Of a stretch of DNA of 64,000 nt, positions 44,301 through 53,450 are shown piece after piece. Position numbers and translations under genes: made by a program. The DNA is from Thinopyrum elongatum. Its lineage: Eukaryota; Streptophyta; Magnoliopsida; Poales; Poaceae. Positions within the stretch are counted from its first letter, which is position 1. Each line of letters begins with the position of its first letter. The stretch is from NCBI GenBank assembly GCA_011799875.1, contig CM022301.1, forward strand, positions 328,680,929 to 328,744,928. Reading direction: 5' to 3'. Below the pieces are notes generated by a model. It was not told the DNA's origin. It did no database searches and saw only the letters and a list, made by a program, of their open reading frames with translations.

Positions 44301-45355
44301 CCGTTGGCACCGGAGTTGCTGGCCGTAGGGCGCCTTCCCGAAGGCCCGGTCCGCAGCCAACCTGGCCTTGGATATGCTGTTGACCCGGTCGGTGATCTAC
44401 ACCGACGTCAGCTCACGGATCGACATCCGGGTGGGATCCTGCGGGTCGCCCATCTCGGCAATGATGTGCGCCCGGCGCTGCAGCGGCAGCATCCGGCGCG
44501 CAATGAAGGCAGAGATGAGATCTATCTCGGTGAGCCCCTCGCACGCCGTCATCTCGGCGATCCGTCTGCATAGGTTCAACATCTCCTGCGGTGGGTTCTT
44601 GTGCAGGTGGCCCCAGTTCATCTTGGCATGCGGTGGCTCGTTGACGAACGGCGGCAAGTTGATGCAGTCCGCCCCCGCGCCGACGCTGCGCACGTAGAAG
44701 AACGAATTCTGCCACTTCTTGGCAGAATCCTCCAGGGGCATCTTGGGGAACGGCTCGTTCGACTGGGCCGAGACGACATCGGCCCCGCAGTCGGACATGA
44801 CTTCCGGCCGCCGCCCCTTGTTACTTGAGGAAGAAGAGGCGGGCCCAGAGCTCCGTGTCCGGCTCCACGCCCAAGTAGCCCTCGCAGAGCATGGCGAAGC
44901 CGGTGAGTTGCGGCACGACATTGGCACCCAGATGGTGCGGCTGCAGCCCGTAGAAGTTTAGGAAGGAGCGGAAGAAAGGGCTAGCAGGAAGGTCGAATCC
45001 ACGCTTGAAGTGTGTGTAAAACACTACGCGCTCGCCCTCCTACGGCCGCGGCTCCATCTCCCCGCCCGCCGCGTGCGCCGCCACCATCGCTGCCGGCGGT
45101 AGCCGCTTGGTGTCGCGGAGGTACTGGATGTCCGCCTCGCTGGTCTGCGACCCCTCCCAGGATCCCTTCGGTTGCGCCACCGGCAAGAGGCTTCGGGAGC
45201 ACGGAGCGCGGCGACGAGAAAAAGTCCAGAGCGGTCGTCGGACACTGCGGGCGGCGACTGGGCACTGTAGCAAGGGCGCGCTCGAGGCTTGGAGGAGAAG
45301 GAGAGGAGGAAGACGAAAGGAGAGTGAGAGGAGTGTGTGAGGGCGTCTCCGCCAC
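41343..45355 (-). pseudogene. Antisense gene of element E (Transposase_28 / putative gypsy-type family)
   Basis: Minus-strand coding sequence reads in pieces from about 45330 to 41343. It starts with TSEADIQYLRDTKRLPPAAM. A conserved block follows, VFYTHFKRGFDLPASPFFRS, LNFYGLQPHHLGANVV and LCEGYLGVEPDTELWARLFFLK (44821-45024), then NEPPHAKMNWGHLHKNPPQE and LISAFIARRMLPLQRRAH (44397-44927). This resembles the plant family called putative gypsy-type transposon (Transposase_28). Further left, 42091-42765 encodes a coiled coil (LRTRLAKAGQQRDQATADNS onward), and 41343-42068 an Ala-rich helix and acidic C-terminus. Several frame changes, a stop after GEMEPRP and possible introns prevent a single product. 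The function is unknown; antisense ORFs at this position are known for Tat elements. Confidence 0.7.
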
Positions 45356-45380
45356 GCCCCTCCCTCCGTTTTATAACCAC
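45330..45380 (-). promoter_or_regulatory. Candidate promoter of the antisense gene
   Basis: On the minus strand GGTTATAAAACGG (about 45368-45380) is a good TATA box. It is followed by a CT-rich leader (CTCACACACTCCTCTCACTC onward, about 45340-45290), as in plant 5' UTRs, and then by the antisense coding sequence. It lies about 470 bp inside the 3' LTR boundary, so transcription need not start in an LTR. Confidence 0.55.
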
Positions 45381-45842
45381 GGTGGAAAGTGGGGAAGTCG
45401 GATCGGTTGCGCCCACTTCCCCGCATCAGGCGGACAAGTTTCCCGCACGCCTTAACTATGTGGAGAAGCGCAACCGCCCGACGCTGCCACAATAAATCCC
45501 CCACGCAAGGGCCGAGGGCGCAGTGTGGCGGGACCCAGCCCGTCGTTGCGTCCCATCGCGCGCGTGGCCTGGCAGGGCCTCGCCCGCTGCTGTTCACCAT
45601 GTGGTGGCGCCTCGGGCCGCGGAAGACGCGTCCTTCCCCCTCAAATCAAGAACTCAGCTAGCGTTTCGGTTTCCCGCCCAGGCCGGGATGCCGCGATCTC
45701 GCTTCCGAAAGCTGACACACAGTGGGTGTTGCCAGGACCCGACGACCGCACGCTTCACCAACCCAACTGCCTCCTCAGGGAGGTAAACCTGCGAAGGCCC
45801 TCCTGCTTGGAGCCGGCGGACCTTCACAGATTCGGGGACTAC

Positions 45843-46692
45843 TGTCGGGGGGATGGCCCCGGGGTAGGCAACGGAACCGGGATCTCCTTTAAAAACATCG
45901 GGGCTAGCCAAAGCCCCTCAATCCGACTCGCCCCCGGCCGGCTCCCCGGCACGAGCCGGCCGGGTGCCGCGACCCGGCCAGTCAGCTGGCACATGCCAGC
46001 CGTCCACGAGAAGTCAACCTCCAGCGGTAAGCAGGCATGTCTACAGTGTGCACGCCTTTACACCGGCCCCGGCGGGCGCGGCAATGGTGCTCCCCACGCC
46101 CCCGCCCGGGCCGGGCGGTGTCTTGGAGGCGCAACCCTGTAGCAAGGCGGCGGCGCCATCCCGTGACGCCCGGCGGGGCGTGCCACAGTATCCAGCAACA
46201 GGTCGTACCCGCGCCCGATGGCCCCAGTGTGGCCCGCACCCGGCGGACCCAACGAGACCCGCACCCGACGGACCCGACAGGCCCGGCGGCCCCCACTGCC
46301 GGCTCCCAGACGCTGACACTAGGGCCCCACTCCCATGTAATATTACCATTGTAACCCCGAGGGGCAGCCTATAAGACCCCCCGGTGCCCCTCCATGCGAG
46401 GGGTCGGCTCTCTTAGAACACATACACCCACGTTGGAGAGGCAGAGCATGCACTGGCCTGTCTTCCTTCTCCCCCCCCCCCCAAACAGCTCTAGGAGCAA
46501 GCCTGTAACCACCTCATATCAACCACATTCGGCAGGACTAGGGGTGTTATCTCTCCGGAGAGCCCCAAACCTGGGTACGTCTCGTGTCACACACTTGCTC
46601 GTGCCAACCTCGCCTCTGGGACCCACCGGTGCCCTTGTGTCTATCCCCACTTTTAGCCATCCCATGGCATCTGCCGTGAGACCACCACGACA
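45843..46692 (+). repeat. Element E 3' LTR
   Basis: 850 bp, starting TGTCGGGGGGATGG and ending ACCACGACA, with the target duplication CGGAG immediately after. It lacks the MITE of the 5' LTR. A purine-rich TTCGGGGACTAC precedes it as the likely polypurine tract. Confidence 0.93.
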
Positions 46693-46933
46693 CGGAGTAC
46701 GCACCAGACACTCCTGATTGGGAGGTCTGGTTTTCCCTCGAGCACGAGGAGCAAGGGCGCCGCGGCGTGCAACACCACCATACCAACCCACCGTCGCCAC
46801 CCGTCGTCAAGCCGGAGGAGGAGGAGGCTGCCTACCAGGAGGCGTTGGCGGCGGCCATGCAGACCTCCATCGAGGAGGAGCGGTGCAAGGAGCAGGCAAA
46901 GGAGGCGGACTACCAGGCCAGGCAAGCAAAGGC
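46693..46933 (+). pseudogene. ORF of element F, part 2 (middle)
   Basis: This continues part 1 after the target duplication: APDTPDWEVWFSLEHEEQ, then VVKPEEEEAAYQEALAAAMQ, which resembles a UIM-like acidic-alanine helix. A second acidic-alanine helix of the same type follows. At 46934 the frame runs into a solo LTR. Confidence 0.6.
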
Positions 46934-48464
46934 TGCTACTTGTGAGCTGCGTTGGGATTTCCTCGAAGAGGAGAGAATGATGCAGTATAGTAGAGATAAG
47001 TATTTCCCTCAGTTAAGAACCATGGTTATCAATCCAGTAGGAGAACCACGCAACACCTCGTTAGCAGTACCTGCACACAAAATAACAAATACTTTCACCC
47101 AACGCAAACAAGGGGTTGTCAATCCCTTGGCTGTTAATTGCAAGGATCAAATCTTGTAGTAATAGATAGATAAACAAAAAACACAAAATAAAATTAAAAG
47201 TAAATAAGTTGCAGCAAGGTATTTTTGGATTTTAATATATGATAAAGATAGACCAGGGGCCATAGTTTTCACTAGAAGCTTCTCTCTTGAACATAGCATA
47301 CGGTGGGTAAACAAATTACTGTTGGGCAATTGATAGAAAAGCGAATAATTATGACGATATCTAAGGCAATGATCATGTATATAGGCATCACGTCCGAGAA
47401 AAGTAGACCGACTCCTGCCTGCATCTACTACTACTACTCCACACATCGACCGCTATCCAGCATGGATCTAGAGTATTAAGTTCATAAAGAACGGAGTAAC
47501 GCCTTAAGCAAGATGACATAATGTAGACAAAGTAAATCCAATCAATATGAAAAAACACTATCGTTTTATCCTTAATGACAACGATAAAAATACGTGTCAT
47601 ATGCCGTTCTGTCACTGGAATTGAGCACCGCAAGATCGAACCCATCACAAAGCACCTCTCCCATTGCAAGATAAATCAATCCAGTTGGCCAAACCAAACG
47701 GATAGATTGGAGAGAAATACAAAGCTATACCAATCATGCATAAAAGAGTTCAGAGAAGACTCAAATAATATTCATAGATAATCTGATCATAAACCCATAA
47801 TTCATCGGATCCCAACAAACCCACCGCAAAAAAGGATTACATTGAATAGATCTCCAAGAACATTAAGGAGGACATTGTATTGAAGATCAAAGAGAGAGAA
47901 GAAACCATCTAGCTACTAGCTATGGACTCGTAGGTATGTGGTAAACTACTCACACGTCATCGGAGAGGCGGCAAGGTTGATGTAGAAGCCCTCCGTGATC
48001 GATTCCCCCTCCGGCAGGGTGCCGGAAAAGGCCTCCAGATGGGATCTCGCGAGAACAGGAACTTGCGGCGGCGGAAAAAGTATTTTGGGTGGCTCTCTAT
48101 TGGTTTCCTGATTTTAGAGAATTTATAGAGTCGGAATTAGGTCAAACGGAGGAACGAGGGGCCCACGAGGCACTAGGGCGCGCCGTGGTGGCTGGCCACC
48201 TCCTTTGCCTTTTGGTCTCCTCACGAAGCTTCTAGTCTCTCTTATGTCCAGAAAAAATCGTCAAAAAATTCCGTGGCATTTGGACTTCGTTTGGTACTGA
48301 TTTCCTGGAAAGCCAAAAACAGGCAAAAAACAGCAACTGGCACTTGGCACTAAGTTAATAGGTTAGTCTCAAAAAATGATATATAATTGCATATAACACA
48401 TCCAAGATTGATACTATAATAGCATGGAATAATAAAAAATTATAGGTACGTTGGAGACGTATCA
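46934..48464 (-). mobile_element. Solo LTR, diverged member of the TGATACGTCTCC family, in element F ORF
   Basis: 1531 bp, minus strand, TGATACGTCTCC at 48464 and ...CAAGTAGCA at 46934. Flanks are AAGGC and GAGGC, four of five bases matching, consistent with an older TSD. It differs from the other three LTRs of this family at many positions and has a different length, so it is a different subfamily or an older insertion. Confidence 0.92.
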
Positions 48465-48976
48465 GAGGCCCTCGCCCTCTCTGCGGCAGGCGACTGCGTC
48501 GTGCCGCCGTCGCCGCCGAGGCCCACTGCCCCAACGCCCAAGGCCGAGCCGCCACCGACGGAGCCGACCGAGCGCTACGTCTGGACCGGCCAGCTGCGTG
48601 AGTGGTTAAGCGGCCCCCCCCCCCCCGGTCTCCCCCCGTCGGGCTCGGCACGACGCCGGCGCAGGAGGCCGCGTACCTCGAACACTGGAGGCAATGCACG
48701 CTGACGGAGGAGCGCGTCGACGGTGAGTGGTGAATGCAGAGGGAGCGCCAGGAGGAAGACGAGCGCCGTCAGAAGGAGGAGGAGGAGGAGGAGCGTCGTG
48801 TCCACGCCGGAGCAGCCCAGCCGGCGCAGCAGGCCGACGTGGCCCGGGCCTGGGAGGCGGCATTCCCATGGACTGGCAAGGCGCCGGAGCTGGTCAACCT
48901 ACCGACGTTGGTTCAGACGACGAGGGCGCCTAGGGCTGCGTGTGCGGCGGCGCAGACTTTTTTATTTTATGTTTAA
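48465..48976 (+). pseudogene. ORF of element F, part 3 (C-terminal)
   Basis: Reading resumes after the solo LTR with ALALSAAGDCVVPP, then YVWTGQLREWLSG and a proline run encoded by a C homopolymer (48611-48626) where the frame shifts. QEAAYLEHWRQCTLTEERV follows, ending in TGA at 48729. The remaining C-terminal part is open from ATG 48734 to TAA 48976: an acidic Glu/Arg helix, then DVARAWEAAFPWTGKAPELVNLP. The homopolymer frameshift and TGA mean the ORF is broken independently of the two insertions. Confidence 0.6.
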
Positions 48977-49212
48977 TTAATGTAAATGTGGACTTCAGCC
49001 GGTGACTGACCGGTTTTAATGTTTAATTAAGTTTTAGTTTGAACGTGATTGATTTTTTTTAGTCCGCGTTTAAAAAATATGGGTCGGGCCAACGTTGGGT
49101 GCAGGCGCCGACCCAAATGAAAGAACGGACACTGGCGTCCACGCGGCCGACCCAAATGGACAAAAAGCGGACAAAGCGTGTGTCCGTTTGGATCGGCGGG
49201 TTGGAGTTGGAC

Positions 49213-49782
49213 AAAGCGCTCGTATCTTTGGTTCGGGTAGCGGAGGGTCTCGGGTGAGGTGGTGTCAAGGTCTTGGATGCCGGAGCGGTGGCCCTGGTGG
49301 TGGTTCCGCGGTGCTCATGGGCAGAGTTCGTGGCTCGGTGTTGCCCGGTGGCCATGGCCGTGTGGCAGCGTGGTCGTCGGGGTGTGACGTTCGGTGGCGA
49401 TGTGTGTTGGCCGGGGTGAAAACCTTATCTATTTTCGAACGAACCGACGGCGGCGAAGCTCGTTCCCTTCTTGAAGACGTCGTCTCGGCTCTCATTGCTC
49501 GTCATGTTGCTCCAGGGGAAACTCTGATCCCTGAGTCGGGCAGTGGCGGCGCTATGGTGTCGTAACCTTTCTAAAAGCGCCGCCTTGAAGCCCACGATTC
49601 ATCATATGCGGCTTCATCTCTTCGCGGTGGCGTGTTTACAGTTGGGAACCCTAGTTGCTCTTATAGTGCTAGGGGTGATGTTGCTGCGATCAGCGCCTAT
49701 GTATTCTGTCTTGGATGTGTGCGTGTATTGTGGTGACGTGTGTTTTATATCGGGTTGTGGATGATCTTTGCTTTATATATAA
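49213..49782 (+). other. Unresolved sequence resembling a LINE 3' region
   Basis: A moderately GC-rich, non-coding segment ending GATCTTTGCTTTATATAT. It resembles 3' regions of wheat non-LTR elements that continue as AAAGCGGGGCGAAAGCC. A matching continuation, AACGAAAGCCTTTTTGGGTAA, is found at 51563. Short ORFs here (49095-49565, 49543-49764) show no family resemblance. Confidence 0.4.
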
Positions 49783-51562
49783 ACTATATGACGCCCCGCG
49801 CGTTGCTGCGGGAACTCTTAGTCCTACACATATGAGAATAAATAAATTGAATAGGTTTGTTTGCATAGTAGATATATGATCTTAAGATGAAAAAACTGAA
49901 ATAGACACAGTTCTTGGAGTGTAATTATAAAGATAACAAAATGTTCATCATGTGATATTTTTATTACATATAGTGGTATGGCATACAAATCAATGTATAT
50001 ATACACATTAATACGGAGATTCTAAAATGGAGACGATATGAAAGGTTATGTGCAAATTGTCGTTTTGAGATACTTATTGTATATTGTGCGTGACTCCTGT
50101 GTAAATCAATCTTCTACATTTTAGTACATAAGTACTATGAATTATAGCCAAGTAGGTGTTACATAAGTTTAGAGCGGGAAGCATTAAGACAATAGGCAAG
50201 GGCACCATAAATCAAAGTTTAAAAAGTTCAGTCGATATAGCACCACCTGAGCTATCAAATGCTTAATAGAGAAAACTAATTATGCTCCTTGTTTCAATGA
50301 GGGCTTCAAAGCTTGTGTGGATTTAGTAAGCACCTCCCTACAAAGCAGCATGCGTACTAAATTAGATAACACAATTAGATAACGATCCAGAGGGATAACT
50401 AATGACCATCCATCTCGTTCGGGTAGAAAATAATACAAAGACTCATTCATCTATGTGCCTGACAAAAAACAATCTGGAAACCATGTAGGATAACCTCACA
50501 ATTAGTAAGATAGTAGAGAAGGGTTATGAATGGAGCCATGGAGTAATAAGGAACAACCTGACATGAATCGGATGGCATGACGCTGGGAGCCTGGGAGATA
50601 CATAAGGAACTCCAAATTTCGCCCAACACTATAACTTGTATGAGCGGAAACATACATGCATGAAGAAAAATTAACATCCCCGCGAGGTAAATTTGACAGA
50701 TATAATTAGGTATTAAGGTAAGGGATTAGTTACCGGCTCAGGGGCTAAGTCATTGGTACCATCGAAGGAACGGTGCTCCTGAACAACACCAAGATGCATG
50801 TTGACGGATGGTGAATGACGTGCCCTAGTCCATGGGGCAGATCTAGTACAATGGGACCTTGAACACCATAGCTTCCGACCTGAGCAGTGGATCGACCATC
50901 GACGAAATGGCAGGTTTCGCAGCGCGTCACCGTTCAAGTTCACGGTGTTCCACGGGGTGGCCGCAGCGCGTCGCCTTTCAAGTTCATGGTGTTCCACGGG
51001 GTGCCGTGGCTCTGCCTAGGAAAGGATCGACGTACCTGCAGATCAATATGGCGCTGGCCATCTTATGTAGGTTCTTCAGGTTCGAGCTTTTGTAGAGCCA
51101 TGACGTCAAGTACCTATGATGAGTTGATGACCACCCTCTCCATGGCGCACGCTGAAGGTCCGCATCTCCAGTTTGCATTTGTTTGGTGGAGAAGATGAAG
51201 ATAATCTGTCACAGAAGACGAAGATAATCTGCTGTAAAAGATAAAAGGAGGCATTGAAAATTAGTTGGTGGGGGCGTTAATATGGGAGATGATGGAGATG
51301 TTCTGCCATATATAGAAGGATCCATGGAAATCAATCGGTGGGGGACTGGGGGAGTTAATTGGGGAGAGACAGGGACGCAGAAACGTTCAGCTTTGCGGGT
51401 GGGCCGCGTGGAGCATGGAGTGATTAGTGCGTAATTATCATAAAAAAAACTGGCCGGTGTTTGGAACTGAGTGCTGATGTGGCAAGTGTGATGACGTGGC
51501 TAGTCTGCATGTCAAGAGAATTAGTTTAGTGGAAATGAACTATTTAAATATTATAGATTCAG
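49783..51562. other. 1.8-kb insertion of unknown class
   Basis: It separates the two halves of the LINE-tail-like sequence. It begins near AAACTATATGACGCCCCGCGCGTTGCTGCGGG, a word I associate with the ends of some grass DNA elements, and ends near TATTTAAATATTATAGATTC. The left 900 bp is AT-rich without genes, and the right part is GC-richer with a short tandem repeat. No transposase, terminal inverted repeat or convincing TSD could be established by eye. Helitron capture is possible but unproven. Confidence 0.35.
50918..51003 (+). repeat. Two-copy 42-bp tandem repeat
   Basis: Units 50918-50959 and 50962-51003 both read CGCAGCGCGTC...TTCAAGTTCA and end GTTCCACGGGGTG, with three substitutions and a 2-bp gap. 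It lies in the gene-poor insert and inflates local ORFs. Confidence 0.9.
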
Positions 51563-51695
51563 AACGAAAGCCTTTTTGGGTAATACCCACGTGTTGGTCT
51601 CTGCTTCTTGGTTACCCGTCGGGATCTACTAAACCTGGACAAAGGTAACAACAGCCAAGGCAGACCTAGCTAGCTAGGATCTCTCCCGGAATAAA

Positions 51696-51920
51696 ATGCT
51701 AGCTAGACCTACGGTATGCATAGCACTGCTCTTCTTCGCCATAATTGGTGATGTGGACTGGACAAGATGCGAGTACCACAAGCCGGGACCACCGTGGAGC
51801 ATCAACCAGTCCGAGAGTCCAGAGACACCGGGTGAGAATTTCTGGCCCACTGACACCTTCGCTGCGTGTATGTATCAGAGGTTACATCACTCGCACAGAG
51901 CGGTAGGGTCAGCAGCTTAA
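51696..51920 (+). CDS. Candidate small secreted protein, 74 codons
   Basis: The ATG at 51696 opens a frame with a signal-peptide-like N-terminus (MLARPTVCIALLFFAIIGDV, a short basic then hydrophobic stretch). The mature part is polar with few Cys (about C25 and C58) and reads PGPPWSINQSESPETPG and FWPTDTFAACMYQRLHHSH. It ends in TAA; the same frame stays open for 21 more codons after it, adding two Cys, so the TAA could be a recent loss. No family is recognised. It lies between TE debris and the LINE, in unique-looking sequence, and could equally be chance. Confidence 0.3.
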   Translation: MLARPTVCIALLFFAIIGDVDWTRCEYHKPGPPWSINQSESPETPGENFWPTDTFAACMYQRLHHSHRAVGSAA

Positions 51921-51999
51921 CAGATTTGCCACGGTAAAACTTTCCGCTCTTCTCGATCCACATGTACAGCTAAAACGACTTCCCGCTAGCAAGCACACT

Positions 52000-52015
52000 G
52001 ATAACGAGTCATGAT
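52000..52015 (+). repeat. LINE target-site duplication, left copy
   Basis: GATAACGAGTCATGAT, 16 bp, repeated exactly at 53371-53386 right after the poly-A tail of the LINE. Confidence 0.95.
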
Positions 52016-53370
52016 TATACCAGCATGGCAAAGCGATTGATCCAGAGACCTGGCAGACTTGTGTTAGTCAAGAGCGTGATATCGGCGCGACCGGTACATC
52101 ATCTGTTAGTAATGGACGCACCTTAATGGGTATTTGAAGAGATTGACAAATGGATGCGCGCCTTTTTTTGGGGCCGGGAAGGAATCAGTGCACGGAGGGC
52201 AATGTTTGGTGGCGTGGCAAACTATTTGCAGACCAACTTGCTTTGGAGGTCCGGGAGTCAAGAACTTAAAGTTGCAAGGTTTGGCCATGAGAGTGCGTTG
52301 GGAGTGGTTGAGGAGGACAGATCTCACTCGTCCTTGGCAAGGTCTGCAACCCATGATGGGTCAAGAGGCTAGAGCAGTTTTTGATAGTATGGTGCTAATA
52401 AAGGTAGGAGACGGTATTAGGATCCTGTTTTGGACTGATAGATGGCTGCATGGGTTCGCAATTGGTGATATAGCTCCCTTGATAGCTGGAATGGTGGATG
52501 CTAGGACCAAAAGAAAGAGAACAGTACAACAGGCACTGGTGGAGGGAGCTTGGTTACATGACATCAGAGACGAGCTCTCCTTCATGGCACACCTGCAACT
52601 AATCCACCTGCAGCAGGCGATTGCAACGGTCGACAGGGATGTCTCGGAGGATGATCAGTTTACTTGGCCTTGCGACGCTTCAGGCACATACACCACGAAG
52701 TCTACCTACAGTCGGCTATGTCAGGGCTTGACGCGTTCTGCCACAGCCAAGCGCATTTGGCGTAGCTGGGCGCCCCTCAAGTGCAAAATCTTCGCTTGGT
52801 TGGCTTCGCAAAACCGGCTATGGACGTCTGATCGGAGGGCGAGGCATGGGTTGCAGGACGCTCCTTCAGCGTGCTACACGTGTAGCCAAGAGGAGGATAA
52901 CGTGGATCACATCTCGGCACAATGTGTCTTTGCGAGGCAAGTATGGCACGAATGCTTCGAGTATTTGCAAGTCAACTTACACATACCGAGCCATGATGAT
53001 TCCTTCATGGAATGGTGGGGAAGGGCTCGGGTTACTTTACAGGGGCTGGACAAGCGAGGTCTCGACTCCTTCATCATTGCAACAGCATGGCAGCTATGGA
53101 AGCAAAGGAACGCGAGGGTTTTCAATCGGGTCGATCAGATCAGTACGCCGACTAATCTAGTGCACCAAATCTTTGAGGATATCAAGTTATGGAAACTTGC
53201 CGGAGTAGGAGTTGTGGGTTTAGCTAGATTCGTGAGAGAGTAGGCTTTTTCTTCCTCTGTTGGAGTTGGTGTGACCGTGACGGTGTTCGCATCCGTCACG
53301 TCTCTTGTAAAATTGTCTCTTCCTTCTATAAAAATATGGTACGCCTTTGACGTACTCTCAAAAAAAAAAA
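52016..53370 (+). mobile_element. 5'-truncated LINE with 16-bp TSD
   Basis: 1355 bp from just after the left duplication to a terminal A10 run (53361-53370). It contains the 3' part of a LINE ORF2 and a roughly 115-bp 3' UTR ending TACGCCTTTGACGTACTCTC-A(n). The element is truncated at its 5' end, the usual outcome of target-primed reverse transcription. It lies 64 bp beyond the stop codon of the PPR-CBS gene on the opposite strand, so it is in or next to that gene's 3' UTR. Confidence 0.95.
52134..53243 (+). pseudogene. LINE ORF2 C-terminal fragment with zf-RVT domain
   Basis: A 369-codon frame containing QCLVAWQTICRPTCFGGPGVK, RVRWEWLRRTDLTRPWQG and ILFWTDRWLHG, then the zinc-binding domain of plant LINE reverse transcriptases (zf-RVT): WRSWAPLKCKIFAWLASQNR, ACYTCSQEEDNVDHISAQC. 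It ends IATAWQLWKQRNARVFN and stops at 53243. Upstream, from about 52025, the related sequence (RPGRLVLVKS-like, then MDAP followed by TAA) is in a different frame, so the RT part is frameshifted as well as truncated. Confidence 0.9.
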
Positions 53371-53386
53371 GATAACGAGTCATGAT
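53371..53386 (+). repeat. LINE target-site duplication, right copy
   Basis: GATAACGAGTCATGAT, identical to 52000-52015; it marks the 3' edge of the LINE. Confidence 0.95.
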
Positions 53387-53450
53387 AGACATTAGACAAC
53401 AACACAAGAATAGCTACGTGTACTCAGCCACGGCCGCGGGCTTCAGGGTC

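Larger units (their letters stand above)
31694..46692 (+). mobile_element. Element E: Ty3/gypsy Tat-lineage retrotransposon, 15 kb
   Basis: The LTRs begin TGTCGGGGGGATGG and the element is flanked by a perfect 5-bp duplication, CGGAG (31689-31693 and 46693-46697). The internal order is gag, protease, RT, RNase H, second RNase H, integrase, then a long antisense gene before the 3' LTR. A second archaeal-type RNase H and antisense ORFs after integrase are hallmarks of the plant Tat lineage (Retand/RIRE2/Grande group). All pol domains carry stops or frameshifts. A solo LTR (33175-34774) and a MITE in the 5' LTR were added after insertion. Confidence 0.93.
31003..49212 (+). mobile_element. Element F: DNA transposon-like element carrying an ORF, split by E and a solo LTR
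   Basis: It begins AGAGCAACTCCAACCGGGCAACCC and ends with the inverted form, GTCCGTTTGGATCGGCGGGTTGGAGTTG. Subterminal GACCCAAACGGAC words occur at both ends. Taking out element E (31694-46692 plus one TSD) and the solo LTR (46934-48464 plus one TSD) leaves about 1.7 kb encoding one acidic, coiled-coil-rich ORF. No transposase is seen. The terminal sequence resembles element G, so both may be moved by the same unseen transposase. The right terminus is less well preserved than the left. Confidence 0.6.
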
